Positions 12,760 through 23,910 of a DNA stretch of 64,000 nucleotides are shown here, piece by piece. Below the pieces are notes generated by a model. The model made no database searches. It saw only the letters and a program-made list of their open reading frames with translations, and was not told the origin of the DNA. The DNA lies in the NCBI RefSeq assembly GCF_018991925.1, contig NW_024736071.1, positions 16,821,538 through 16,885,537 on the forward strand, given 5' to 3'. The stretch's first letter is position 1. Each line of letters opens with the position of its first letter. The stretch comes from Homarus americanus. Taxonomy: Eukaryota > Arthropoda > Malacostraca > Decapoda > Nephropidae. A program made the translations under genes and the position numbers.

Positions 12760-12971
12760 CAGTGTCCAGTCAACCAACCCCTAAAGTCTTGTTGGTCGCC
12801 TCTCCCCTTGAACCACGAACCACCAATAGATTCAGACTCGTGAACCCGAAGCAGTAGACTGATACATTTATTCTGTCCATAAATGCTTCAGATTCACGAG
12901 TTCTGATGAATCTCTCGGGGGTTCGTGGTTCAGGGGGAGAGGTGAATGGACTTTAATAATTGACTCGACTG
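12760..12971. mobile_element. Fold-back element with GAACCACGAACC arms
   Basis: Left arm has GTTGGTCGCCTCTCCCC then TTGAACCACGAACC; right arm has GGTTCGTGGTTCAGGGGGAG then AGGTGAATGG. Inner arms also pair (GATTCAGACTCGTGAACCCG with CAGATTCACGAGTTC). The whole 210 bp can fold into one long imperfect hairpin. Outer ends read CAGT and ACTG. Half copies lie at 19908-20000 and 26430-26537. Non-autonomous, no coding. Confidence 0.75.
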
Positions 12972-13224
12972 TTGAATTTTAATATACAAAGGTGATTAAG
13001 AACTAATCAATGTACCTGTGGCTATGTAGTACCGGTTGTTCTTGAAGGTGAAAAAACTAAAACAAAAAATCCCTCACTCGTGATAAACTTCCATTAGTTA
13101 AGTCAAAGTGTGAGGAGTTTTGTTGACTAAACCGAAGTAGGTGGTTGTGTGTGTGTGTGTGTACCAAAACTTTTTCTCTGTGTTGCAGGAAATATAAAGT
13201 CAACTCATAGCAATCTTGTTTTTT

Positions 13225-13271
<47 letters not shown>

Positions 13272-14200
13272 ACGAACGTACCATAGTGGAGGATCCATTA
13301 ACATCATTTGTAAATATTGTTGTAGTGTTCATGTTTTGTTTTTTATGATTCTGTTGTTGTTTTTATGTTATTGTTTTACTTGTGTTTAAAGATGGTCTAT
13401 ACAGCCAGACGTCTACCAGTTGGGTGTAGGAGATATGGTGTAATTAGGATGTTGTTATGAGTTAAAAGTAACGTAATGTATGTAATTACGGTCCAGTTTT
13501 ACCTGAGAACCGGTGTGTGTGTGTGTGTGTGTGCAGGTAATACGTTCACTCCCCTGTGTTCACTGACCATCTACAATATAACAGTTCGTCCGGTTACTGA
13601 TAATAATAATAATTACCTGTGCTCGGTTATTGACTCTTAAGTGACCGTCATGTACCGGTCATATTAACATCAGGGGTTGGTTATGAAGATTTTATTTATT
13701 TTATACGTGAAAATAAATATATCCGGTTGTATACATTTAAGTAGTGTGTCCGGTTTATGTGATTTCTGTGTTAGTTACGTGTGTGTTCGGATGGGATATA
13801 TTTCACCCTAGTGTATGAAATGAAATATCTATGTTCGATAACTTGTTCGTTTATAAATGAATGAAGGCGAGAGTATTCGGTTACTGAATTATAATATGCT
13901 TTACTGTTCGGAATGACTTCGTTTGTGAAATATTCTTGTGTTCGATTGTAAAAAAAAATATATAACTTCGATTTTTTTATTTTTCCTCAACTGTGAACGG
14001 TAATTAGAGGAGAGCATAGCGGACAGTGGCAGTTACCGAGCCTCACTCAGAACTCATTTTGAAAATTATTTCTGGGAGACGCGCCAGGTGTGGTGAGCGA
14101 CTCCTGCACCTGTGTTACGCATCTGTGGTGGTACTTACACCTGTGTGACGCATCTGTGGTGGTACTTACACCTGTATGACGCATCTGTGGTGATATTTTC
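12972..14200. other. Unique AT-rich spacer with (GT)n and CCGGT sites
   Basis: Mostly single-copy-looking DNA. A (GT)n run lies at 13225-13270 and a shorter one at 13512-13533. CCGGT(T) motifs occur at 13032, 13510, 13590, 13655, 13733 and 13750. Three CATCTGTGGTGGTACTTACA-like repeats, with RUNX core TGTGGT, lie near 14120-14190. No exon recognised. Confidence 0.5.
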
Positions 14201-14204
14201 ACCC

Positions 14205-14370
14205 ATTCCTCACCACCTTCCTCCCCCATCTTCCTCCCCCACCATCTTCCTTCCCCCACTACCTTCTTTTCCCCTACTTTTCCTTCCCTCCCCCCACCTT
14301 CCCTCCCCACCCTTCTCCCCACCTTCCCTCCCCACCATCTTCCCTCCCTCCCCCTTCTCTTCCTCCCCCC
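14205..14370. repeat. Pyrimidine-rich CCTTCCCTCCCCACC array
   Basis: C/T-rich degenerate tandem with ACC interruptions. Strong strand asymmetry; open frames are Pro/Ser or Gly/Arg/Glu runs. Confidence 0.88.
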
Positions 14371-14435
14371 GGGGCTGTTGTGCACCATATGGCGGGAGGT
14401 GGAACATGCAAGATCTTATTAACTAACAATTAGCC

Positions 14436-14437
<2 letters not shown>

Positions 14438-14476
<39 letters not shown>
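14438..14476. repeat. (CT)n microsatellite
   Basis: About 38 bp of CT. Confidence 0.95.
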
Positions 14477-14479
<3 letters not shown>

Positions 14480-15300
14480 GTTATTACTATTGTTATTATT
14501 GTTTTTATTGTTGCTGTTGTTAATCCAGTACCACCCTTTTTACCTTATCAGCCACACCATATACAGTATCTCATAATACACTATGTGAAGGGTAGGAGAC
14601 AGAGATGGGAGAGATATCTAGGAGACCGATAGCAGGCTGGAGATAAGGCCGAGAGATAATTGGGAGATAAGGTCACGTAAGGAGAACAATTAAGTGATAA
14701 ATATATTTCTCACAAAGTTTGTTGTGAGGTAAATATTTTCTCTCATTCTTTTGTGAGGTAATTTTTTCTCTCACTAAGTTTGTTGTGAGGTAAATATATA
14801 TATATCTCATTTCCTCAGCCTAAAACTTCTCTCATTACCTGAACTTTCTCACCAAAATTGACCAATAACTCCCTAATTACCTCCGTGAATAATTAGCTCC
14901 TGTTCCCTCACCCCACTCACCCCTCACCACCCTCACCACCCTCACCCCTCACCACCCTCACCCCAACCCCTCTGAGCCCTCACCGTCCTCAGCCCTCGGC
15001 CCTCACCCTCCTCTTCCTTCACGAATTTTGAACGATTTTTTTTTTTGGGGGGTAGGAGAAATTCACGCACGCTTGTTGTCGTAAATATGTCGCCATGAAG
15101 TGTTGTTATCTGTTTATGACTGTCATTTTGGGTGTCTTAGCTACGAAAAATACTAAAAGTTAGTCTGTGTATCCTGTCACCACACGGTCATAATCTTCGC
15201 TTCAGGATTATATAATGATCAGTGTGGCAGAAATGACAACGATTACTGTGGAGTGGTCCCGTTCATACCAGTAATTAGTAGTTGTAAGAGGAGGCAGGGG
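14477..15300. other. Unique spacer with small direct repeats
   Basis: Contains two or three copies of GTTTGTTGTGAGGTAAATAT (14715-14800) and a CCCTCACCAC run (14908-15010). No exon-like frame. Confidence 0.5.
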
Positions 15301-15306
15301 TGGGGA

Positions 15307-15320
15307 TGTATGTATGTATG

Positions 15321-15352
<32 letters not shown>

Positions 15353-15475
15353 CGATATATACAGATATAGATATATTCCAAGTCTAGCATATTATCATAC
15401 GTAATTTACTCTATAATATACACATAATATACACCATCATTAGGCAGACACTCGTACACAGTTTTAAAAAATAAC

Positions 15476-15508
<33 letters not shown>
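15307..15508. repeat. (GTAT)n and (GT)n microsatellites
   Basis: GTAT tetramers at 15307-15350 and a GT run at 15478-15508, separated by AT-rich DNA. Confidence 0.93.
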
Positions 15509-15509
<1 letters not shown>

Positions 15510-15664
15510 GTCTCAGTACATGAACTTCACACAGGTAAGTCTTAACCTTGAGAGTATTACCTGGTCTCTCGTTACACCTGAATAAACTGACACGAAATAT
15601 TATGCAGACATTGTTGATATATTTCTCGGTGAGGCTTTGTTTTATTTTATCATATGTCAGAGAG

Positions 15665-16052
15665 GTAGTGAGTCAGGTGATGTTTTGTCAGTGGAGGTGA
15701 GTCAGTTAAGTTTTTGTCAGAGAAGAGTCAGTTCAGTTTTTTGTCAGGGGTGAGCCAGTTCAATTTTTATCGGGTGAGTCAGTTCAGTTTTTTGTCAGGG
15801 GCGAGTCAGTTCAGTTTTTTGTCAGGGTGAGTCAGTTCGAGCCCGTGTCACAGAGGACGTGAGTCAGTTTAGGCTTGTGTCAGTGATGGTGAGTCAATTC
15901 AAGCTTATGTCACAGAGATGGTGAGTCAGTTGAGGCTCGAGTTATAGAGGTGGTGAGTCAGTTCATTTTAGTCGGAGAAGGAGGTGAGTCAGTTAAGTTT
16001 TTGTCAGCTGGTGGTGAGTCAGTTCAGTTTTAGTCGGAGAAGGTGAGTCAGG
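15665..16052. repeat. About 31-bp minisatellite carrying AP-1 sites
   Basis: Roughly 14 degenerate units built on GGTGAGTCAGTTCAGTTTT and TTGTCAG. Eleven units keep a perfect TGAGTCA, at 15669, 15698, 15775, 15828, 15860, 15890, 15922, 15954, 15985, 16015 and 16044; three have AGAGTCA, TGAGCCA or CGAGTCA. TGAGTCA is the consensus AP-1 (Fos/Jun) site. Regulatory function is inferred. Confidence 0.8.
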
Positions 16053-16299
16053 GAACACGGTCTTCGCCATATTGTCTCGAGTCGACTTGAAACCATTAAG
16101 GAAAAAATCCTAGCCTTTATAGATAATCCTACTCTAATAAATCTGTCTGGTGGGGATTACTTGGTGGGGGAGTGTGTGTGGGGGATTACTTGGTGGGAGA
16201 GTGTGGCGGGGGCGTGGGGGAGGAGAGGAGGGGTAAATGGTCAGGGGATTAACAGTAGCAAGCTGGGGATTACTGACACCTACACGCCTGCTACCCTCC

Positions 16300-16380
16300 T
16301 CCGTTCTTCCTCCTCCTCCGTTGTTCCTCCTCCTCCGTTGTTCCTCCTCCTCCGTTGTTCCTCCTCTTCCCTCCTCCTAA
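16300..16380. repeat. TCCTCCTCCGTTGT repeat
   Basis: Four to five units of TTCCTCCTCCTCCGTTG. Confidence 0.88.
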
Positions 16381-16528
16381 AGGGAGAGTATCCCCCCAAC
16401 AAGTCGCCATCACCAGAGATTTGTGGACAGAGAAAATATTTTGACAAGTCGAGGTCGCTCATTGTCAGGCGAGATCCGTCACTACAATAGGTCGTGGCTC
16501 CGTGGGGGGTCTCCTGGATCTCTCCCAA

Positions 16529-16625
16529 AAAGTCCGTTATATGGAGGTTTTTCATTTAACGGACCCTCGATATAATGTATTTTCTTCCATGTAATCCGTT
16601 ATATGGAGGTTTTATATTTATCGGA
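16529..16625. mobile_element. Partial TAACGGAC-family element
   Basis: AAGTCCGTTATATGGAGG, TTCATTTAACGGACCCTCG and TGTAATCCGTTATATGGAGG modules, truncated at both ends. Confidence 0.7.
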
Positions 16626-16694
16626 GGAAGAAGAAAGGAGGAGGAGGAAGGATTATCCAACGCACTCATCCAACTCTTGCAGGAGGTGAGACCA

Positions 16695-17165
16695 CAACAC
16701 ACTCCACCACACTACACTCCACCACAACGCACCACTACACCCACACGCACTCACCACTGCACTCCACACACTCCACCACAACGCACCACCACCACTCCAC
16801 CACAACGCACCCACCACTATACACTCCACCACACGCCACCACAACACACTCCACCACAACGCACTCCACCACTACACACTCACTACAACTCACTCACCAC
16901 AACTCCACCACAACTCACTCACCACACTCACTCCACCACAACTCACCCACCACAACGCACTCTACCACACTACACCCACCACACACTCCACCACCACACA
17001 CTCACCACAACTCACCCACCACTCACTCCACCACAACGCACTCAACCACAACGCACTCCACCACAACGCACTCACCACAACACACTCCACCACTACACAC
17101 TCCAGCACTCCCCACCACAACGCACTCCACCACAACACTCCACTCACCCACCACAGCACTTGCAG
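16695..17165. repeat. CACTCCACCACAACG minisatellite
   Basis: About 470 bp of CACTCCACCACAACG and CACCACTACA variants. The His/Thr/Pro and Trp/Val frames are artefacts. Confidence 0.93.
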
Positions 17166-17277
17166 CAGCAGCCTCGCCAAATATTCGTTGTTGTAACAGA
17201 AGTTCTTGGTGTTAACTGTTCAATTGTGTTAAGAGATTATTGAGAGTGTGAAGGAGACTAACTCACAGGATGCTTGG

Positions 17278-17372
<95 letters not shown>
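17278..17372. repeat. (GT)n microsatellite
   Basis: About 94 bp of uninterrupted GT. Confidence 0.97.
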
Positions 17373-17374
<2 letters not shown>

Positions 17375-17399
17375 CAGGACGTTTAGATCGGTGTTAACA

Positions 17400-17487
17400 T
17401 GTGAGTATGTGTGTGAGTGTGTGGCGAGAGAGAGAGAGAAATAGCTGTGTGTGTGTACAGGAGAGAAAGACAGAGAGTGTGTGTGTT

Positions 17488-17542
<55 letters not shown>

Positions 17543-17587
17543 TGTGTGAGAGAGGGTGTCTGTGTGATATGAAGAGAAAGAGGCGTG

Positions 17588-17626
<39 letters not shown>
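17400..17626. repeat. (GT)n and (GA)n cluster
   Basis: GT-rich and GA-rich blocks alternate, with a long GT run at 17489-17540 and a GA run at 17591-17625. Confidence 0.93.
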
Positions 17627-17627
<1 letters not shown>

Positions 17628-18029
17628 ACACGCCCGGCACGCAGCACACACACATGCCCCACAGCTGCCGCTCAGGTCTACAGGTGCCTATACCAAGACC
17701 TGGGACCTACCTGCCGCGCCCTACACATTCACACGTGCCTCTAATGGCTCCTCCTCCCCTTCTGTGCCAGCTAGTAGTACACGACTCCCTCCCCCGCCCC
17801 TCCCTTCCCCTCCACGTCTCTGCCCTCCCCCACAGACACACACACAACCACAACACACCCATGTCTACCACTACGACCTTCTCCTATAAGAGTTGGATGA
17901 GTGCGTTGTGTACCATAGAGCAGGCAGACACACACACCCACACACCGGATAGAAATTGAGGTTAGGTTAGGTTTGGATAGAAGATTGTGGTCGCCAACCC
18001 TCAGACGTCTGGAATTGATTGCCGTGGTT

Positions 18030-18360
18030 ACATCTAACCTGTGGTGGTGATGGTAGTAGTGTCGTGGAGATGGTGGTTGTAGTAGTGATGGCAGTGTTTA
18101 GCCTCGTGGTAGTAGGGGTGATGTTAGTTGTAGTGATGACAAAATGTGGTAGTGTGGTTGTAGTGATGATATAGTGTTGTAGTAGTGATGATATAGTATT
18201 TAGTATGGTGGCATAGTGTTGTAGCATAGTGTTGTTGTGTGGTAGTATAGTGTTGTAGTGGTGACATAATATGGTAGTGTGGTGACATAATGTGGTAGTG
18301 TGGTGTAGTAGTAGTGTGGTGACATAGTGATGTAGCTGTAGTGGTGGTGGCAGTATAACC
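18030..18360. repeat. Degenerate GTAGTGTGGTGACATA minisatellite
   Basis: Imperfect units of GTAGTGTGGTGACATA with ATGATATAGTGTTGTAGT variants, no fixed period. Confidence 0.85.
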
Positions 18361-18451
18361 ATCCCTGACAGCAGTAGTCATCATCAGTCCATTACTGTCA
18401 CTGTGTAATTGAGGCTTTAATACCTGACCGTCAACCATCTTCCTCCTGAGC

Positions 18452-18531
18452 AGAGAGAGAGAGAGAGGTTAGGTTAGATTGGGTTAGGTTAGGTTAGGTT
18501 GAGAGAGAGAGCGAGAGAGAGAGAGAGAGAG
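18452..18531. repeat. (GA)n flanking a TTAGG tract
   Basis: GAGAGA, then about seven GGTTA pentamers (18467-18501), then GAGAGA again. Confidence 0.9.
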
Positions 18532-18744
18532 ACTAGGTCCAGGAAGTCATAATGCTCAGGATATTGTCACATTTTTGCCGTCACCCATAAAACTCACCCA
18601 CCGCCACGATTGACGGTAAACACACTCATTCAATTTCCGACGCATTCAATTAGATGTATCACGAACCATTAGTTACAGCCTATGTTATTTACTTTAAAGG
18701 ATTGTGATTACTGTTATTATGGTTATCCAGTTTGATTAACTTTT

Positions 18745-18750
<6 letters not shown>

Positions 18751-18780
<30 letters not shown>
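18751..18780. repeat. (CT)n microsatellite
   Basis: About 30 bp of CT ahead of the 47-bp array. Confidence 0.93.
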
Positions 18781-18783
<3 letters not shown>

Positions 18784-18799
18784 GAAAGGTGTTATAGTA

Positions 18800-19245
18800 A
18801 GTGTTGAGGGAGGTGGTAGTGATAGGTGGTGGTGAAGGTGTTGATAGGTACTGGTAGTGGTGGTAGTGATAGGTGGTGGTGAAGGTGTTGGTAGGTACTG
18901 GTAGTGGTGGTAGTGATAGGTGGTGGTGAAGGTGTTGGTAGGTACTGGTAGTGGTGGTAGTGATAGGTGGTGGTGAAGGTGTTGGTAGGTACTGGTAGTG
19001 GTGGTAGTGATAGGTGGTGGTGAAGGTGTTGGTAGGTACTGGTAGTGGTGGTAGTGATAGGTGGTGGTGAAGGTGTTGGTAGGTACTGGTAGTGGTGGTA
19101 GTGATAGGTGGTGGTGAAGGTGTTGGTAGGTACTGGTAGTGGTGGTAGTGATAGGTGGGTGTGGTAGGTGGTAGAGGTCGTGTTGGTAGGTACTGGTAGT
19201 GGTGGTAGTGATAGGTGGTGGTAGGTGGTAGAGGTCGTGTTGGTA
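18800..19245. repeat. 47-bp minisatellite
   Basis: About seven near-identical 47-bp units containing GGTGAAGGTGTTGGTAGGTA and CTGGTAGTGGTGGTAGTGAT, then two shortened units with GGTAGAGGTCGTG. High identity between units indicates recent amplification. Confidence 0.95.
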
Positions 19246-19414
19246 ATGCTCTGGGTCGTCGTCGTCAATGGTAGTTGATTGATGGTGGTAATGGCGGGCG
19301 GGCTTGCTGGCTGGTTGAAGACGATTGTGGTTGATTAATGGTAGTTTTTGGCGGTGGGTTGGTTGACTGTGTGGTTGATTGAAGGTCTCAACCTTGTGTA
19401 CAGCCATCACCGCC

Positions 19415-19625
19415 AAGTGTCTCTTCCTCCCTCCCCTCTCTCCCATCTCCCCCTCCTCCCCCTCCCCATCTCCCCCACTCCTCCCATCTTCTTCCCTCTC
19501 CTCCTTTTTCCCCTCCCCCTCCTTCTTCCTCTCCTCCCCCTCCCTCTCTCTTCCCTCTTTCTCCCTTTCCTCCCCTTCTCCCCCTCGTCCCCCTCTCCTC
19601 CCTCCCTTCACTACAGCTCCCTCCC
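19415..19625. repeat. Pyrimidine-rich CTCC tract
   Basis: C/T-only low-complexity run with CCTCCCC and CTTCC units. Confidence 0.88.
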
Positions 19626-19907
19626 TCATTCCTGCTTATGGCATTTATGCGTGGCTGTCATATTGTCACACCTGAACACACCTGACTCACTATACCTGCT
19701 GTTAGTTAATTAACTAATTAGCTTATATTGTATAAATTCCTTAAGTTAACTTAGTGCCGGCTACAGTGTTGGCCTTATCTGACTTTACTGATGGATGTTT
19801 TCTCTCGTGCTTGGAGGAGTTTTTATTTACCAAGGGGGGAAGTTAAGGTATAGTTAATGAGTTATTAATTCCGGGTCATCCTCGTGGTGGTGTGCAGTCA
19901 TCTACTA

Positions 19908-20000
19908 AGGTCCTGTTGTCTCTTCTCCCTCCGAACCACGAACCTCAGAAAGATTCAGAATCATGAACCCGAAGCATTAGATTGATACATTATTCTGTAG
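19908..20000. mobile_element. Left half of the GAACCACGAACC fold-back element
   Basis: GTCCTGTTGTCTCTTCTCCC, CGAACCACGAACC, AGATTCAGAATCATGAACCC and GAAGCATTAGATTGATACAT match the left arm and centre of 12760-12971. The right arm is absent. Confidence 0.7.
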
Positions 20001-20197
20001 GCCACACATACACAGCCTACAGGACCACCCACCCACCACACCTCGCCCGGCCTGGACCTCACTAGTCAGTCATTGAGGTAAAACACATTACACGGAGTTA
20101 ACAGTTTCCGGAGTCTTATTGCGCCACGAGTCGACTTCAATTGAATACCAAGTTTAATTTGACCCTTTTAACGTAACACTCGTCTAGGGTAACAATA

Positions 20198-20262
20198 TAG
20201 TGAAACCTCTCTATAACGGACTACAGGTAGAGGGAAGTGCGTTATATCGAGTGTTGAGGGGG
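20198..20262. mobile_element. Short TAACGGAC-family element
   Basis: Starts TAGTGAAACCTCTCTATAAC after a TA dinucleotide and pairs with GTGCGTTATATCGAGTG. This is a single-module or truncated copy. Confidence 0.6.
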
Positions 20263-20514
20263 TAGTGTAAAACAAGTGTACTGTGTGACAGGAATGATTT
20301 AGGGGTAACGAGAGTAAACTAATCAATCTTACTTGCATCATATCAACACCTCATATAACACAGTGAGTCTCCATCATCCTCTGTCTCACGAAGGATCATA
20401 TAATTCACTCTGTACACCTTATCATAATCTGTATTTACTTCATGTATTCGTCATGGCTCAGGTCAACACAGCCAGAGGGACTTTTGAGGAAGCTTTTCGC
20501 CGACAGTGTTAGCT

Positions 20515-21235
20515 GGAGGTGTGTGGTGTGGTGCTGGGGCGGTGGTGTGGTGCTGGGGCGGTGGTGTGGTGCTGGGGCGGTGGTGTGGTGCTGGGTGGTG
20601 GTGTGGTGCTGCGGTAGTGTGGTGTGGTGCTGAGCAGTGGTGTGGTGCTGGGCGGTGGTGTGGTGCTGGGCGGTGGTGTGGTGGGCGGTGTGGTGCTGGT
20701 CGGTGGTGTGGTGCTGGGTGGTGGTGTGGTGCTGGGCGGTGGTGTGGTGGTGGGGCAGTGGTGTGGTGCTGGGCGGTGGTGTGGTGCTGGGCGGTGGTGT
20801 GGTGCTGGGCGGTGGTGTGGTGCTGGGCGGTGGTGTGGTGCTGGGTGGTGGTGTGGTGCTGGGCGGTGTGGTGCGGGGCAGTGGTGTGGTGTGGCGGTGG
20901 TGTGGGCGGTGGTGTGGTGCTGGTGCGGTGGTGTGGTGCTGGGCGGTGGTGTGGTGCTGGTGGTGGTGTGGTGCTGGGCGGTGGTGTGTGGTGGTGCTGG
21001 GCGGTGGTGTGGTGCTGGGCGGTGGTGTGGTGCTGGGCGGTGGTGTGGGCGGTGGGTGCTGGTGGTGTGGGTGGGCGTGTGGTGCTGGGCGGTGGTGTGG
21101 TGCTGGGCGGTGGTGTGGTGCTGGGCGGTGGTGTGGTGCTGGGCGGTGGTGTGGTGCTGGGTGGTGGTGTGGTGCTGGGCGGTGGTGTGGTGGGGCAGTG
21201 GTGTGGTGGGCGGTGGTGTAGTGCAGGGGCGGCGG
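20515..21235. repeat. 18-bp G-rich minisatellite
   Basis: About 38 units of GGTGGTGTGGTGCTGGGC with small deletions. Every unit contains TGTGGT. Strong G/C strand asymmetry; three + frames stay open as Gly/Val/Trp/Cys runs and a - frame as His/Pro/Thr, all artefacts. Confidence 0.96.
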
Positions 21236-21390
21236 CTGTCTTGAGTGGTATTGAAACAATCTCACATTAGTGTTCCGGAAATTGAAAGATTATCACCACA
21301 AGAAAATGACCGCAAGTGACTCGAAATACCTCTCGTCAGGCGGACCTTTAGTGTGACCCGGAACCAGTGCTGTTTTCGTGGTGATTAGAA

Positions 21391-21408
21391 TTGTCTCTCT
21401 CTCTCTCA

Positions 21409-21460
<52 letters not shown>

Positions 21461-21485
21461 AACACACACACACACACAACAATAC
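21391..21485. repeat. (CT)n and (CA)n
   Basis: CT run to 21408, then CA repeats with AAACACA interruptions. Confidence 0.95.
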
Positions 21486-21709
21486 CCTCATTCAGACACA
21501 TAAACACACACGGAGGAGAAAACCTGCCTCTTCCTCCTCCTCCTCCTTCAGTATACACTCCTTCAGTAGGTGTGTAATAGACGTGAAGTGCTTGTGGCCG
21601 GAGGATGATGGCTGCCTAAACACAGAGGGCGTTCAGGGTTACTACACTACTACACCGAGGAGAATCTCAAGGGAAATTACCGTAAAATTTGCTTTTGTCC
21701 AAACTTGTA

Positions 21710-21710
<1 letters not shown>

Positions 21711-21765
<55 letters not shown>
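21711..21765. repeat. (CA)n microsatellite
   Basis: About 55 bp of CA. Confidence 0.95.
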
Positions 21766-21767
<2 letters not shown>

Positions 21768-21891
21768 CTTTATGGTTTTTGTGTTAGATAATATATGACA
21801 CAACGGATGAATCGTTTTGACAACACTACCGAGACAATAGGAGCCGCAGTGTTCATTGTGATACTTTTTTTGGTGTTTGTGTATCGGTGAG

Positions 21892-21923
21892 AGGTTAGGT
21901 TAGGTTAGGTTAGGTTAGATTAG
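21892..21923 (+). repeat. TTAGG tract
   Basis: Five perfect GGTTA pentamers in a row. Confidence 0.88.
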
Positions 21924-22196
21924 CTCCTAACCACCCTGATCCACACTAAACTTACCGTGGCCCAAACATCCTAGATTCATGTCTGTATCTGGTGATGGAA
22001 AAGATTATTTTTTGTTTACTGTTTTGACAAATGACACAAGGAAAGATTGAATGAGTTTTTATTTTTAGATCTTCTTCATCGACTCTTCTTCCTCTTGTCA
22101 TTGACTGGTGAAGGTATTTTAAGAAAGATGTTATTGTACTCTTGGAGGTTATAATATTATGGCAGGGAGAATACTTTATTCCAGTGTTATTAAGTT

Positions 22197-22340
22197 TGAT
22201 GGTGATGGGCAGGGGCGTGGTGATGGTGACGATGGGGAAGGGTAGTAGTGATGGTGTTGGTAATTATGATGGTGACAGTGGTGATGGTGAAATTGGTGGT
22301 GATGATGACGGAGAGGATCGTCATGATGGTGGGAAGGAAG
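22197..22340. repeat. GGTGATGGTGA-rich array
   Basis: Degenerate GGTGATGGT units. Confidence 0.8.
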
Positions 22341-22679
22341 GAAGAGAGGCTGATGCTCACTAACACCTCTTCTGCCACCCCATGCCCCTTCCTTCCTCCC
22401 GGCGTGGTGGTGGTAAGGGATGAAGGAGGACCCGGGGGGGGGGGGTGACCATAGGGGCCATAACTGCTAACAACTCCATGCTACATTATGGCAGGAAAGA
22501 AAGTGACATGTTAATTTTGTACACTAATTCCGGTTCTAAAATAACTAACGTATTTTAGGAGATTAATTAATATCTTTATTTAATGTTTTATAACGTGTTT
22601 TAGTCTCGTTGTGTCTTAAAAAGCCTTGTTTAATGTTTTATTCATGAATTGATCTCGTAGTGTGATAGTCCATGGTCCT

Positions 22680-23300
22680 GGAGGAGGTAATGTGCACCCA
22701 CGTCCTCCTCCTCCGGGTGTTGTGTTACATCTGCAGCTCTCACTCTCAGCACAGCCTTAGAGACCACCCGAGATGCTGTGGCCACTCACCACTGCCCACC
22801 ACTTAATGATGTTCTCGGATTGGTTAGGCTGTTATGACGTCATTATAAACCCCGGACAATGATTGGTAGGGTGTGGTAGGATGGCGCAACTCTGTGGCCG
22901 GTGATTGGTGGTGAGATTATACCGAGAGTGTCAGCTGCCACACGACCAACCTTTTAAAGCCTTAATGCTGCTACCTTACTTACCATCATCTGGGTCGAGA
23001 TGTTGTTTGTTTAAGTAACAATCTTGAATGAAGGGATAATATGATGTATAACGAGACAGTAAAGAGGTAATTGTGTTTGTAAATAATGGTTGTATAAATG
23101 TTTAGGGTGGGCGCGTGGTGGTGGAGCCTGTGTGGGCATCACGAGGTTACCTGGTGGGTGGCAGTGTGAGGGGCGGGCGGTGTGATGGGGCCCCTGCCAG
23201 CTGACCCCGCCCCGTGTGGCAGACGGGGCCGACCGGAGTGGGCAGTAACACCCATCCGTCCGCCCTGCCTGCCCGCCTCGTGCATTAAACAGGACTGGGT
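22680..23300. promoter_or_regulatory. Candidate intronic promoter or enhancer
   Basis: Non-repetitive, GC-richer island. Inverted CCAAT boxes (ATTGG) lie at 22819, 22863 and 22905. A perfect CRE TGACGTCA lies at 22835-22842 and abuts TTATAAA at 22843-22849. RUNX core TGTGGT lies at 22872. A second CpG-rich part carries GC boxes GGGGCGGGCGG (23170) and CCCCGCCCC (23205). The motif order CCAAT-CRE-TATA resembles a compact promoter. No downstream open frame is evident, so it may drive a non-coding or alternative Runx transcript, or act as an enhancer (inference). Confidence 0.4.
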
Positions 23301-23470
23301 GTTGGGGCTGGATTGGGTGCTAAGGTTTGGCTGAGTGCTAGATGCTGGGCCTAGACAAGGTACTGAGGTTAGGTGCTAGGCGCAGGATACTGGTCCTAGG
23401 CTGAGTCCTAGCTATTGGGTCGTGGACGGGGTGCTAAGACTTGCTAGGTGCTGGGTCTGAGTGGTCAGAC
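23280..23470. repeat. Degenerate GTGCTAGGTGCTGGG repeats
   Basis: Diverged tandem of GCTGAGTGCTAGATGCTGGG-like units, 25-35 bp. Confidence 0.65.
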
Positions 23471-23563
23471 TGGTGATGGACGCTGGAGGGGCTGTAAAAC
23501 TGTCGCCCTCCTCTCACATACTGTCCTGTGTCCTGGCAGTTCCTCCGTCACACCTTGATTTAC

Positions 23564-23570
<7 letters not shown>

Positions 23571-23618
<48 letters not shown>
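23571..23618. repeat. (CT)n microsatellite
   Basis: About 48 bp of CT. Confidence 0.96.
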
Positions 23619-23621
<3 letters not shown>

Positions 23622-23879
23622 CTTTACTCTTTGTTTTCATTTGTCTCTTTTATTACCTTTGTTTTCTCATTTTCTTCTGTCAATTCCATTTTTTATTCTT
23701 TACTCTTACCAATACCATAACACTGAACACAGGAACATAGATGAACAAGAATACTAAAAACACATGAACTATAACAACTGAATTCAAAGATGAGCAAGAA
23801 CACTGAACACGTGAACATGAACACTACGATCTAGCACAAATGACTCATAACTCCCGCTGTCTACTCAATTAGATCATGT

Positions 23880-23910
23880 TAGTGTGTGTGTGTGTGTGTG
23901 TGTGTGTGAG
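23880..23910. repeat. (GT)n microsatellite
   Basis: About 28 bp of GT followed by GAGTAA. Confidence 0.93.

Noticed and set aside
13541..13580. TTCACTGACCATC, checked as a possible exon 2 start (S-F-T-L-T)
   Set aside because: The reading frame gives F-T-D-H or a stop and lacks the K-S before it.
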